Source: SZUA-309 sp965233675 | Lineage (GTDB): Bacteria; Pseudomonadota; Gammaproteobacteria; Pseudomonadales; Azotimanducaceae | Direction of reading: 5' to 3' | Assembly: GCA_965233675.1 (NCBI GenBank) | Contig: OZ247498.1 | Span: forward strand, 2,170,001 to 2,234,000 | DNA: 64,000 nt | Part shown: positions 53,401 through 61,430 of the stretch, piece after piece | Layout: the number at the start of each line of letters is the position of its first letter | Position numbering within the stretch: the stretch's first letter is position 1 | Program-made: the position numbers and the translations under genes | Notes under the pieces: generated by a model | What the model was told of the DNA's origin: nothing | What the model saw: only the letters and a program-made list of their open reading frames with translations | Database searches by the model: none

Positions 53401-53502
53401 CCGCTGGCGGATATCGCGGATGCAGACAACGTGGTCATGACCATCAAGAACGGGCGGGCCTATCACCTGCCTCAGTTGATGCAGGCGCCAGTCGAGAACT
53501 GA
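50446..53502 (+). CDS. TolB-propeller plus amidohydrolase fusion lipoprotein
   Basis: The 1018-residue protein starts with a lipoprotein signal peptide (lipobox IAGC with Cys 17, another candidate at Cys 21) and a linker rich in Thr/Pro/Ala. Residues about 50-620 carry repeated WD40/PD40-type blades of the TolB type (for example WSPDGNEIAYS, YSPDGNRIAYIS, WSPDGNSVALF). From about 630 on there is an amidohydrolase: LFEMHAHMGD (HxH metal ligands), FIKTYVRLPD (the bridging Lys), SHELFPA and HVEHIGG, and the final SGTDAPFVPYG Asp. It is probably a periplasmic or surface dipeptidase- or cyclic amide-type hydrolase. The substrate is unknown. Confidence 0.92.
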   Translation: MKTATRTALTGVAIAGCLYGCGDAPATPETEAPTDQIQTAAQAPTPEPATSETIGGKLPVTVSEGTNLSFALSPDGQTLVFSLQGVLFSAPATGGPATALTDYYQDAREPVWNRDGSLILYHGYRSGNWDLWSLPSTGGDPLPLTTDAFDDREPQVSPSGGQIAFSSDRSGNYDIWLLSVADGSLTQVTATPENEAGPTWSPDGNEIAYSVSIDRRTTEIRSTSLITLETRMLASEVGSVAGLSWHPDGDRLVYQNAVPGGTMLKALTPATGIRETLSQPDDDVFPFRSDWMADGTLLYAANGGIQRQAADGTRTPVPFEATFELDRPDYERHRRDHDDVAMRQALGLSQPVISADGQQVAFTALGDLWLWSPDTQSLRNVTESPFAERSPRYSPDGNRIAYISDRGTEGAQRTGLWIYDIAQDTHTQVSLPSTSVSAPAWSPDGNSVALFASIAGSPLASQLTIANLEDGSLTPVHTPIPAQGISWSSDGAFVATTELAPYSSRYREGVYQMIVTSPATGEQYQVEPVAHRSMTNVSLTPFGQAMTYIQDGQLWQQDLSEDFQPMGYPEPLTAGLTDTPSWSSGGQYLVYMNADRMMRLNVDTGAAEDITPPVEWRPLIITASWTLKVGRLFDGTGDRYLENVLITIDGNRIVSIEPDAVDAVADLDASDKAAFPGLFEMHAHMGDVSEPQGRAWLAWGVTSVRDPGSDPYVAKERQEIWDSGTFAGPRTHVTGYLTDGNRVYYSVAEGIGSDVHLDRALDRAARLKLDFIKTYVRLPDHRQERVLEFAHENGIPVTSHELFPAVAYGMDHVEHIGGTSRRGYQPKVSALGRSYDDVIQLLAQSGMGITPTAVLPGYAVIAEEESDLFATPQFDYFYGANGRQAAAMLSRMFGPGAAGTAENNGRFLKALADAEALVVSGTDAPFVPYGAGLHAELRLYARAGLTPAQILKSASVNAARAAGVDHDIGTLRPGMIADLVVVDGDPLADIADADNVVMTIKNGRAYHLPQLMQAPVEN

Positions 53503-53529
53503 CGCGGCAGGCGTGGAGTCGACTGGCGC
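53485..53529. terminator. Long hairpin between convergent genes
   Basis: GCGCCAGTCGA (53485-53495) and TCGACTGGCGC (53519-53529) are perfect 11-bp inverted repeats with a 23-base loop. The left arm is in the last codons of the amidohydrolase gene and the right arm ends at the stop of the cytochrome gene. This fits a shared transcription-end structure, without a T-run. Confidence 0.5.
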
Positions 53530-54060
53530 TCAGTCCGCCGGCCAGGCCCAGACGAAACCGTTGCGGTTCGGCATCTGAACGAGGGGCAGCGACCCGGCAT
53601 CGAGCACCTGATCCCGTTCGATCACACCATTCTCGGCCAGTAGATAAGCCGTCAGCGCGTATGTTTCGTCCGCGCTGAGTGTGCCTGGCTGATGGTACGG
53701 CATGGCCTTGCGGATGTAATCGAACACCGTGGTGGCATACGGCCAGTAGCTGCCGATGGTCTTCACGGGCTGGTCGGATTCAAGCGAGCCCAGCCCACCG
53801 GTCAGCCGATCATTCGGGCCACCCTGCCCGCCGTCCCCATGACAGATCCGGCACGCCTGCTGATAGACGGCCAGCCCGTCGTGGGCATTACCCGCCCCGG
53901 CCGGCAATCCACGACCATCCGGCATCACGACGAAGTCCACGGCATCCGCTTCAGCATCGCTGACGGGAGTGCCGAGACCGGGCCCTTCGGCCACCGCGAA
54001 GGGACTGCAGAGCCCGGTCAGCAGAACGGCCAGAATCGATCCTCGTTCAAGCATAGACAT
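53530..54060 (-). CDS. c-type cytochrome subunit (SorB/SoxD-like)
   Basis: From the ATG at 54060 the gene encodes 176 residues with an N-terminal signal peptide (MSMLERGSILAVLLTGLCSPFAVA). The class I cytochrome c domain has the heme motif CRICH in VYQQACRICHGDGG and a probable Met ligand in KAMPYHQPG. It lies directly after a SoxC/SorA-type molybdopterin subunit; the start overlaps its stop by 14 bases. A pair like this accepts electrons from sulfite dehydrogenase in the periplasm. The start could also be the ATG at 54054, which is inside the overlap. Confidence 0.9.
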   Translation of the reverse strand: MSMLERGSILAVLLTGLCSPFAVAEGPGLGTPVSDAEADAVDFVVMPDGRGLPAGAGNAHDGLAVYQQACRICHGDGGQGGPNDRLTGGLGSLESDQPVKTIGSYWPYATTVFDYIRKAMPYHQPGTLSADETYALTAYLLAENGVIERDQVLDAGSLPLVQMPNRNGFVWAWPAD

Positions 54061-55321
54061 TGCGTGACACCCCCTGTTCGCTGACCGCCCAGGCCTGAAT
54101 GCCGTTGTAATGGTAGAACGCCTCTGGCGCTCTGCCCGCCAGCACCTGATCCCGGGTCGGCTGAATGGCGCCCGTATCATCCACCGCCCGACTCATGAGC
54201 GTCGCGGGACCACCGTCCCAGCGCCAGGCTGCACGGAATCGGGTCAGACACTGCGGCAGCACGTGTGCATCGAGCGCAGCATCCGTCCAACTCTGACCAC
54301 CGTCTGCAGAGATTTCCACCCGGCGGATCCGGCCCCCTCCGGACCAGGCGATACCGCTGATCTGATAGATACCCGGCTGCCCCAGATCCAGTCCGGGAGA
54401 CGGGCTGGTGATCACGGATTTCACCGCCATGGGAAACGTGAACAAAGAGGCTGTGCCGCCTTCCGCCAGATCCGAGTATTTTGAGGTTTCGTCCTTGGTC
54501 ATGGCCGGAGAGTCCGTCACCTTGAGCGTGCGCAGCCACTTCACGCTGGCGTTACCTTCCCAGCCCGGCAGGAAGAGGCGCATCGGATAGCCGTTGGAAG
54601 GACGCAGCCGTTCGCCGTTCTGATAGAGCGCGACAATGGCATCTTCCATGATCTTCTCCAGCGGTACGCTCCGACTCATCACAGCCGCATCCGCACCACC
54701 AGCCACCACCCACTTGCCCTCCGGCTGCACGCCGGCTTCGTCGAGCAGGACATTGAGCGGCACCCCGCCCCATTCGCTGGCAGAAACGAGGCCATGGATG
54801 CTCGCGCAATCCGCATCCACCGGATTCGGCGCGATCAACGCGCCGCTGTTTCCGGAACACTCGAGAAATTGAATTCTGGACACCTGCGGGTAGCGGTCCA
54901 GAGTCTCCGCATTAAAAGAGAGCGGACGTTCCACAAGCCCGTGAACGAACAGTCGATGCTGTGCCGGATCGATCTGCGGGATACCGGAATGGTGCCGTTC
55001 GAAATGCAGGCGACTCGGGGTGATGATGCCCTCCAGATGCTGCAGCGGCGTTCTCGAAACACCGGCTCCGGTGGTACCCGGCTGCGAACCAACTGGCGCT
55101 CGAACCACGTGGGCCTCAAAGGAGGACGGCTCGCCACTCGGCCCCATCCCAATCCCCGGAGCCCGCATCCACGGCGCCCGATACGGCCCGGCGGCCGCAG
55201 CGTTTCCGGCAATCAGCAGACCGGCGCCGGCGGTCAGACCGGACTTCAGAAACAGACGCCGATGCAGCAGGCCGTTACCGGCGACCGGCGCGAGATCGTC
55301 GTCGTTTGAGCTATCAGTCAT
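54047..55321 (-). CDS. Sulfite dehydrogenase-type molybdopterin subunit (SoxC/SorA family)
   Basis: From the ATG at 55321 (GGAGGGG upstream) the gene encodes 424 residues. The N-terminal RRLFLK is a twin-arginine signal (HRRLFLKSGLTAGAGLLIAG), so the protein is exported folded with its cofactor. The sulfite-oxidase fold has the cofactor Cys in IQFLECSGNSGALI and a C-terminal dimerisation domain ending GVSRNVYA. With the adjacent cytochrome c it should oxidise sulfite or a related compound. No soxAXYZB genes are in the window. It is divergent from an MBL-fold hydrolase gene. Confidence 0.93.
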   Translation of the reverse strand: MTDSSNDDDLAPVAGNGLLHRRLFLKSGLTAGAGLLIAGNAAAAGPYRAPWMRAPGIGMGPSGEPSSFEAHVVRAPVGSQPGTTGAGVSRTPLQHLEGIITPSRLHFERHHSGIPQIDPAQHRLFVHGLVERPLSFNAETLDRYPQVSRIQFLECSGNSGALIAPNPVDADCASIHGLVSASEWGGVPLNVLLDEAGVQPEGKWVVAGGADAAVMSRSVPLEKIMEDAIVALYQNGERLRPSNGYPMRLFLPGWEGNASVKWLRTLKVTDSPAMTKDETSKYSDLAEGGTASLFTFPMAVKSVITSPSPGLDLGQPGIYQISGIAWSGGGRIRRVEISADGGQSWTDAALDAHVLPQCLTRFRAAWRWDGGPATLMSRAVDDTGAIQPTRDQVLAGRAPEAFYHYNGIQAWAVSEQGVSRNVYA

Positions 55322-55475
55322 GTAAAGCCCCTCCCTTATACGGATGGTGCCCGGGGCGCTGAGCAGAGACAAGCCCCACGCACTTCGCGGAGGAGCTCGC
55401 CCCGGATGACAAAGCCCGGGTTTATAGAGACACTGCCTCTGAATTCCGGCGTCCCCTTCCAGGAGAACATCATCC

Positions 55476-56423
55476 ATGCGAGTGCCTGTTCTGATTCTGG
55501 TTCTCATCGGCCTGCTGAGCTGGGCGTTCGTCGAGCGCCGCGTCCTGTTCATGCAGGCGTTCGCCGTCACCGGACCGGGTGAGCCACCACCGCTGCTGCC
55601 GGCCGAGGACGAAGGTACCGGGGTCCGCTGGCTGGATGAGTACTTCACTGTGGCGCAGGTCGCACCGGACACCTACGCCATCGGCGAGCCACGATACGCC
55701 CAGCAGAACTACAACTATCTGATCGTCGGCGACGACAGAGCGCTGTTGTTCGACGCCGGCCCGGGCATCCGCGATGTGCGCAGCACGGCGGAAAGTCTCA
55801 CCGATCGACCCATCGTCTTCCTGCCATCACACTTCCACTACGATCACGTGGGCAACGATGTCACTTTCGACGAGATTGCCGTCGTCGACCTGCCGCATAT
55901 CCGCAGCCGGGTGGGTGAAGATGGCCTGCTCACCCTGCTGCCCATGGAGCATCTGGGCCGGACAGAAGGCATGGACGCCCCGACCTGGGCCGTGGACCAC
56001 TGGTGGCCGCCCGGTCACGAGATCGACCTGGGCGGCAGAACGCTTACCCTCATCTATACGCCGGGCCACACCACGGATTCCGTGTCATTGCTCGATGAGG
56101 CCAACCAGATTCTGTTCAGTGGCGACTACCTCTATCCGGGCGACCTCTACGGCTTCCTGCCGAATTCCTCCATGGCGGACTATCAGGCCACGGCCATCAC
56201 CCTGCTCGGCAATCTGGATCCAGGCGTGGTGCTCCTCGGCGCGCATCGGGTCACGCCACCGGGTGCACCCAGACTGGGTTATCAGGACGTGGAAGACCTG
56301 GCATCCGGTCTCCGCCGCATTCAGGATGGTGAGATCGAAGGGGTCGGCGGTTATCCACAGGCCTTTCCGATCAGCGACCGATTGACCATGCTCGCCGAGC
56401 CCCGCTGGCTGCAGCGCTGGTAG
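55476..56423 (+). CDS. Metallo-beta-lactamase-fold hydrolase, membrane-anchored
   Basis: The 315-residue protein starts with a hydrophobic anchor (VLILVLIGLLSWAFVERRVLF). The MBL metal motif is HFHYDHVGND (H-x-H-x-D-H), with a later His in YTPGHTTDSV and one in LGAHRV. The N-terminal anchor should place it in the periplasm. AGGAGAACATCATCC precedes the ATG. Function is probably hydrolysis of an ester, lactone or thioester; the family alone does not say more. It is divergent from the sulfite dehydrogenase genes. Confidence 0.9.
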   Translation: MRVPVLILVLIGLLSWAFVERRVLFMQAFAVTGPGEPPPLLPAEDEGTGVRWLDEYFTVAQVAPDTYAIGEPRYAQQNYNYLIVGDDRALLFDAGPGIRDVRSTAESLTDRPIVFLPSHFHYDHVGNDVTFDEIAVVDLPHIRSRVGEDGLLTLLPMEHLGRTEGMDAPTWAVDHWWPPGHEIDLGGRTLTLIYTPGHTTDSVSLLDEANQILFSGDYLYPGDLYGFLPNSSMADYQATAITLLGNLDPGVVLLGAHRVTPPGAPRLGYQDVEDLASGLRRIQDGEIEGVGGYPQAFPISDRLTMLAEPRWLQRW

Positions 56424-56508
56424 CACAGTCAGCCCGGAGCAGATCGCAAGCCAGTCAACAACGGAACCCAGTCCACCCTAAAACCCAGGTAAGGAATTCA
56501 GTAAGCCG

Positions 56509-57228
56509 ATGTTTGAAATGCCCAACCGGCGCAGGATTTATCTCATGCGACACGGTGAAGCCGCCTACGTCTCCGAAGACGGCACCGTCACCGAAGACCC
56601 GCGCAACGTACCGCTCACCATGAACGGCCGGATCCAGGCCAGAAAACAGGCCGCCGTGCTCGCCAGCGTGCCTTTCGATCGCGCCATCTGCTCCGGCCTG
56701 CCGCGCACGCGGGAGACGGCAACCCTCGTGCTCGCCGGCCGGGAAACCCCCGAACTGGAAGCAGTACCTGAACTGGAGGAGATCAACGGCGGCGGCAGGG
56801 ATCAACCCATCGCCGACCGGGCGGCCTGGCTTGCCCATGTGGCGAATCCCTGGGCCGGTGCCGATCATCCGGACGCCACTTTCATGGGCGGCGAGCGTTT
56901 CATCGACTTCGCCGCCCGGGTGACGCCGGCCTTCGACGCCATCATCGCCGATCCGAACTGGCGAACCCTGCTTCTGGTGCTGCATGGCGCAGTCAATCGC
57001 ATGATCTTCAACCACGTGCTGGGCCTCGGCTGGCAGGGGCGCGTCAGCATCGAGCAGGACAACTGCTGCATCAACGTACTCGATGTGGACACGGATCCGG
57101 ACGGCGGCATTTCCAGATTCCTGGTCCGGGTCGTGAACCTGACCAGCTACGATCTGAACAAGTCGGACGTATTCCTGACCAGCATGGAGCACACGGCCGC
57201 GCGGATCGCCGAGCAGATGGCTGACTGA
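56509..57228 (+). CDS. Histidine phosphatase family protein (phosphoglycerate mutase-like)
   Basis: The 239-residue protein starts RRIYLMRHGEAAYVSEDG, containing the phosphoenzyme His in the RHG motif. The second active-site His is in LLLVLHGAVNRMIF. The middle stretch DRAICSGLPRTRETATLVL is the expected Arg-rich phosphate pocket. It dephosphorylates small molecules or phosphoproteins. It lies 63 bp before a hydratase gene on the same strand. Confidence 0.92.
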   Translation: MFEMPNRRRIYLMRHGEAAYVSEDGTVTEDPRNVPLTMNGRIQARKQAAVLASVPFDRAICSGLPRTRETATLVLAGRETPELEAVPELEEINGGGRDQPIADRAAWLAHVANPWAGADHPDATFMGGERFIDFAARVTPAFDAIIADPNWRTLLLVLHGAVNRMIFNHVLGLGWQGRVSIEQDNCCINVLDVDTDPDGGISRFLVRVVNLTSYDLNKSDVFLTSMEHTAARIAEQMAD

Positions 57229-57291
57229 GGCGTTCGGCTTCGCATCGTTGCGCGCCTGCTATGATCGGTGCCAGATCAACGGAGGAAAAGA

Positions 57292-58014
57292 ATGGACGCG
57301 GAACTCATCAGGCACGACGGCTGGGCGGAACTCGTGCTGAACCGGCCGGAGCGCAAGAACGCGATCACTGGCCCGCTGGGAATCGCCATGGCCGAGTGCC
57401 TGGCAGCGGTGAAAGACGATGAGTCCGTTCAGGTGCTGCTGCTGCGTGGCGCGGGCGGTGCCTTCTGTTCCGGCCTCGATCTCAAGGCGTTCAACGCGGA
57501 TCCGGCACCAGACTGGCTACCTGAATTTCAGCACATCTGGCGCGGCGCACATCGAGCCCTGTTCGAATGCCCCGTGCCCATTGTCGGCGCCCTGGAACGC
57601 TATGCCATCAACGGCGGCGCCGCGCTGGCCCTGGCCTGCGACCTGCTGATTGCCGGCCGCGATGCATTTCTACAGGTGGGAGAGGTGCAGATCGGCATGG
57701 CGGCGCCCTACAACATGGCCTGGCTGGCGCTCCGCCACCCGGAAGCCGTTGCCGCCCGGCTCGCCATGGTCGGCCAACGACATAACGGCGAAGCACTGCG
57801 TGAGTTGGGCGTGGCCTACGACTGTGTCGAGGATGCTGAAGTGCTCGCAACGGCAACGGACTTGGCAACCACCATGAGCGAATACCCGGAAGGTGGCAGC
57901 CGGAGAATCAAAGCGGGCGCTCGCGCGAACCTGCAGATGACGGCGGATGAATGGTTCGATCTGTTTACCGGTATCAATCCCGCAGGGGTACGCGTACCCG
58001 GCACGATGAAGTAG
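57292..58014 (+). CDS. Enoyl-CoA hydratase/isomerase family protein
   Basis: From the ATG at 57292, directly after GGAGGAAAAGA, the gene encodes 240 residues. Oxyanion stretches are LRGAGGAFCSGLDLKAF and RYAINGGAALALACD. The region after them (VGEVQIGMAAPYNMAWLAL) lacks the second catalytic Glu in its usual place. It is followed by an SDR after 12 bp, a sensible hydration then dehydrogenation pair. The upstream frame (from 57268) has no ribosome site. Confidence 0.9.
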   Translation: MDAELIRHDGWAELVLNRPERKNAITGPLGIAMAECLAAVKDDESVQVLLLRGAGGAFCSGLDLKAFNADPAPDWLPEFQHIWRGAHRALFECPVPIVGALERYAINGGAALALACDLLIAGRDAFLQVGEVQIGMAAPYNMAWLALRHPEAVAARLAMVGQRHNGEALRELGVAYDCVEDAEVLATATDLATTMSEYPEGGSRRIKAGARANLQMTADEWFDLFTGINPAGVRVPGTMK

Positions 58015-58026
58015 GAGGAGAGACGA

Positions 58027-58782
58027 ATGAGAGATCTCAAGAACAAGGTCGCTTGGATCACCGGTGCTGGAACCGGCATCGGTGAGGCCGGGGCAGTGGC
58101 GCTGGCTGCTGAAGGTATGCAGGTCGTCCTCTCCGGACGACGAGTGGAACCTCTGCAGGCGGTAGCAGAGAAGATCGGACCATCGGCGTCTGTCGAATCG
58201 CTGGATGTTTCAGACAAGGACGCCGTGGCCGAGGTGGCCGCTCGCATCCTCGACCGTCATGGCCGGATAGACGTACTCGTCAACAGCGCCGGTATCAATG
58301 TGAAAGAACGGAACTGGCACAACATCCGTCTGGAAGACTGGGATCGGTTGATCAGGATCGACCTGGATGGTGCTTTCTACTGCGCGAAGGCAGTGCTGCC
58401 TGGGATGATCGATCAGGGAGACGGCCTGATCATCAACATCTCGTCATGGGCGGGCAGATATGTCAGCGTCGTCACTGGACCGGGCTACACTGCGGCCAAA
58501 CACGCGATGAACGCCATGAACGAAAGTCTGAACATGGAGCATGGCATCCACGGGATCCGGGCCTGCGCGATCTGTCCCGGAGAGGTGGCAACCCCCATTC
58601 TGGACAACCGACCGGTGCCGGTCAGCGAAGAAGACAAGGCGAAGATGGTGCAATCAGAAGACTGCGGCGAGCTGATCCGGTTCATTGCAACGATGCCACC
58701 ACACGTCTGCATCAATGAGCTCACGATCAGCCCGACCTGGAATCGGGGCTACATCGCCCAGGCGCGCACACTGGCACCCTGA
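58027..58782 (+). CDS. SDR-family oxidoreductase
   Basis: The 251-residue protein has NAD-binding AWITGAGTGIGEAGAVAL, VNSAGINVKERNWHN, the catalytic Ser in NISSWAGRYVS and YTAAKHAM with Tyr-x-x-x-Lys. Length and motifs are those of a classical SDR. It follows a hydratase gene at 12 bp and ends close to the convergent SYLF gene (58799). The substrate is probably a hydroxyacyl-CoA or secondary alcohol. Confidence 0.92.
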   Translation: MRDLKNKVAWITGAGTGIGEAGAVALAAEGMQVVLSGRRVEPLQAVAEKIGPSASVESLDVSDKDAVAEVAARILDRHGRIDVLVNSAGINVKERNWHNIRLEDWDRLIRIDLDGAFYCAKAVLPGMIDQGDGLIINISSWAGRYVSVVTGPGYTAAKHAMNAMNESLNMEHGIHGIRACAICPGEVATPILDNRPVPVSEEDKAKMVQSEDCGELIRFIATMPPHVCINELTISPTWNRGYIAQARTLAP

Positions 58783-58798
58783 ACGGAGGGTATTGGGG

Positions 58799-59377
58799 CT
58801 AGTCGCCAACCGGTTTGTAGCCGAATTTCATCCCGCCGATACTGGCTTCGTACATCAGCCCACCTTTGGCGACCGTGAATACGGCCAGACCTTCGCTGTA
58901 GTCTCCCCGCGTAGCAGCGTCGTGCTGGCCGCCTGAAGCGCCGGCGGTTCCACCGCCAGCCGTGGACGTGCCGGCAGAGGCCCCTGCGGTAATGGCAACA
59001 GCCGTCGCCTGTGCGCCGAATTCAAAATTTCCGGAGGCAAAGTCGGTGAACGCACGCTCGTCTTCGAAAAAGATGATCATGCTGTAAGCCTGACCGCCGA
59101 ACTGGAGGCCGATGGTCACCTGAGCGACGGACGTGTTACCCACGTGCTCGCCACCGACAAAAACACGACCTTTGCCACCTGCACCGCCGATACCGATGCC
59201 GCCCTTACCGATGGTTGGAAAGAGCGCGTAGCCATAGGCGGATTCGAACAGACCGCCACTGGCCCCTGCCTCCTGGAACACCGCCCTGGCGTCATCATAG
59301 CCATCAGCCCAGGACTGATTCGCCATGGCAAGGCAGAAGAGGGTGAGTACCGCGGAGCGGATGATGTGCTGATGCAT
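58799..59377 (-). CDS. SYLF-domain (YSC84-like) exported lipid-binding protein
   Basis: From the ATG at 59377 the gene encodes 192 residues: a signal peptide (MHQHIIRSAVLTLFCLAMANQSWA) and then the SYLF domain DGYDDARAVFQEAGASGGLF, YGYALFPTIGKGGIGIGG, and a Gly/Ala-rich stretch. SYLF proteins bind phosphoinositide- or phosphate-bearing lipids. It is a tandem paralog of the gene at 59460-60059; about two thirds of the positions are identical or similar by eye. Both point the same way, 82 bp apart. Confidence 0.88.
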   Translation of the reverse strand: MHQHIIRSAVLTLFCLAMANQSWADGYDDARAVFQEAGASGGLFESAYGYALFPTIGKGGIGIGGAGGKGRVFVGGEHVGNTSVAQVTIGLQFGGQAYSMIIFFEDERAFTDFASGNFEFGAQATAVAITAGASAGTSTAGGGTAGASGGQHDAATRGDYSEGLAVFTVAKGGLMYEASIGGMKFGYKPVGD

Positions 59378-59459
59378 CGAATTATCTCCAGAAAACAATC
59401 TGTTACAGGTTGATCCAACCGTTGGCGACGCTGCCCGCCATGCCCGCCGGTCGCACCGA

Positions 59460-60059
59460 TTACTGTGCTTCGTCGTTGCCAACGGCCTTGTAGCCGAATT
59501 TCATGCCGCCGATGCTGGCCTCGTACATGAGGCCACCCTTGGCGACGGTAAAGACGGCAAGGCCTTTAGAGTAGTCGCCCGACGTGACGGCATCATGGCG
59601 CCCGCCGGACGCCCCCGCAGTGCCGCCACCGGCCGTTGAGGCGCTGGCAGACGCACCCGCCGTGATCGCAACCGCCGTGGCCTGCGCACCGAACTCGAAG
59701 TTTCCGGAAGAAAACTCGTCGAACGCCCGCTTATCTTCAAAGAAGATGATCATGCTGTAAGCCTGGCCGCCAAGCTGAAAGCCGATGGTCACCTGCGCCA
59801 GAGAGGTGTTGCCGACATGCGCGCCGCCCACATAGACACGGCCTTTGCCACCCGCGCCCCCGATACCGATCCCGCCCTTGCCGATGGTCGGAAAGAGCGC
59901 ATAGCCGTATGCGCTACCGAAAAATTTGCCGCTCGCACCGGCATTCTGAAAGACCGTCCGGGCATCGTCGTAGCCATCGGCCATCGCGGGTGAAGACAGG
60001 CCTGATACCAGCAGCAGCGTGGCAACGGCAGCCGCTGCGATCCGTTTGTGTAGCGTCAT
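59460..60059 (-). CDS. SYLF-domain (YSC84-like) exported lipid-binding protein, paralog
   Basis: From the ATG at 60059 (CAGGAGCCCTCC upstream) the gene encodes 199 residues. The signal peptide (HKRIAAAAVATLLLVSGL) differs from that of the neighbour, but the mature domain is nearly the same: DGYDDARTVFQNAGASGKFF, YGYALFPTIGKGGIGIGG, MYEASIGGMKFGYKAVG at the end. The pair arose by local duplication. The Ala/Thr/Gly-rich loop AGASASASTAGGGTAGASGG sits between the two conserved parts. Function in envelope lipid handling is inferred from the family. Confidence 0.88.
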   Translation of the reverse strand: MTLHKRIAAAAVATLLLVSGLSSPAMADGYDDARTVFQNAGASGKFFGSAYGYALFPTIGKGGIGIGGAGGKGRVYVGGAHVGNTSLAQVTIGFQLGGQAYSMIIFFEDKRAFDEFSSGNFEFGAQATAVAITAGASASASTAGGGTAGASGGRHDAVTSGDYSKGLAVFTVAKGGLMYEASIGGMKFGYKAVGNDEAQ

Positions 60060-60186
60060 GGAGGGCTCCTGAGTGAACTGCGTGCTCATGTTACACACTC
60101 GCTTCTCATGATCGAAGCCGGCGGCACTGGAAATCTCGTTGGCGGTTTTCGTCCGTCAGCGCTTCTATACTGTGTCTACAGCGCGC

Positions 60187-61407
60187 CTACAGCGCTTCGA
60201 GGGCGGCCACCAGCATGGCCTCGATCTGCGTCACCACGGAACGTTCCAACTCCGGATCGAATCCCGCCAGTCGGGGTGTGTGCAGGTGGCCCATGGGGAT
60301 CCGCGCTGCCGGTCCGAACTTCTGCGTGTTGGCCAGCAGGGTGCGATAGGCAATCTCGTTCGAAAGATAGCCACCGCCGGAACCACGTACGGCGGTCTGG
60401 CCATCGAGTGAACTCAGATCTGCGGCGGCCAGGTCGCCGGTTTCGAGTGTTGCGACATTTCTGTTGTCCCGGATCGGAAAGGCACCGCCGACAGACACCA
60501 TGGCTTCCGCAGGCAACGTGAACTCGAGAAACTCCGGCCCGATCAGGTCGCCATCCGGCGTACCTGGAACGAGCGGGTTGTCCGGCCGGGCACCCGTCAG
60601 CACATTAAGGTTGTCGGTCACCGCGGAAGAGCGACGGCGACCGGGAAACCGTTCAAGATCAAAGCCTTCCCGGCCCATGCTGAGAGTCACTATCAGGTCG
60701 GCCCGGGCCAGCAGCGGGTTGATGAAGTCTTCCACCATACCCGCATCGAAGTCCGCAAACCGGACGGGGAACACGGCAGCCTGCACCATGGCAGGCCCAC
60801 TGTCCGTATTCAGCATCCGGCCATCCAGGGCCAATGCGGCGAGCCCGGAAGGATTGCTCTGGTCGATCTGCCGGTCGAGATGAAAGGGATCGAAGCCGGT
60901 GACGATCACCCGTCTGGCCCGGTTGCCGCTGGTCTCACGCCCCGGAAAGGAGACATCTGCCAGACCGCGGCTGGTCCGTTCGAATACGGCCAGTGTGGCT
61001 GGGTCTACGCGCCCTCTGAGTTCCGCCGTATAGGCGAGCCGGCTCCAATACAGCGCCCGGTCATCCCAGAGTTCACCCGACTGCAGATCGCGAACGGCCG
61101 TGCGCCACAATCGGCTGCCGAGATCGGCAAGTGAAGCTGCATCTGCGTTTACCGGAATCGGCCCCACCTTGCTGGTGAGCCGCTGATACGGAATGCGGCC
61201 ATCGGCCAGTCGCGGCAGCCGGGCCTCTTCGACGGTGAGTGACACTGATGCCTCCCGGTCAACCACATTCCTCTGCTCCGCTGCCGAACCAGGCGCTATC
61301 GCGAGGAATATGGAACACACACTCATCACCCAGGCGCAGACAGGTCCGGTTGTATGCAACTGGGGGGCGGTTCGCCTCAGGGTGGAACGCGGCCGGATAT
61401 CGACCAT
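60187..61407 (-). CDS. Exported pyroglutamyl-peptidase I (C15)-like protein lacking the usual Cys
   Basis: The 406-residue protein has an N-terminal basic plus hydrophobic leader (cleavage probably near APGSAA, about 43), then a C15-like core. The pattern VIVTGFDPFHLDRQIDQSNP matches the start of pyroglutamyl peptidases, the Glu-containing SMGREGFDLERF follows near residue 252, and RIPMGHLHTP has the expected His. The catalytic Cys position, in the segment GGGYLSNEIAY, is Ser349. It may therefore be inactive on the usual substrate or use Ser. It is codirectional with the SYLF genes. Confidence 0.65.
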   Translation of the reverse strand: MVDIRPRSTLRRTAPQLHTTGPVCAWVMSVCSIFLAIAPGSAAEQRNVVDREASVSLTVEEARLPRLADGRIPYQRLTSKVGPIPVNADAASLADLGSRLWRTAVRDLQSGELWDDRALYWSRLAYTAELRGRVDPATLAVFERTSRGLADVSFPGRETSGNRARRVIVTGFDPFHLDRQIDQSNPSGLAALALDGRMLNTDSGPAMVQAAVFPVRFADFDAGMVEDFINPLLARADLIVTLSMGREGFDLERFPGRRRSSAVTDNLNVLTGARPDNPLVPGTPDGDLIGPEFLEFTLPAEAMVSVGGAFPIRDNRNVATLETGDLAAADLSSLDGQTAVRGSGGGYLSNEIAYRTLLANTQKFGPAARIPMGHLHTPRLAGFDPELERSVVTQIEAMLVAALEAL

Positions 61408-61430
61408 TCGAGCAGGTTGCCGGGCGTGGC

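Noticed and set aside
61408..61430. Possible tRNA in the gap after the MerR gene
   Set aside because: Some gammaproteobacteria have a tRNA-Pro near here, but this gap is only 23 bases and has no cloverleaf.
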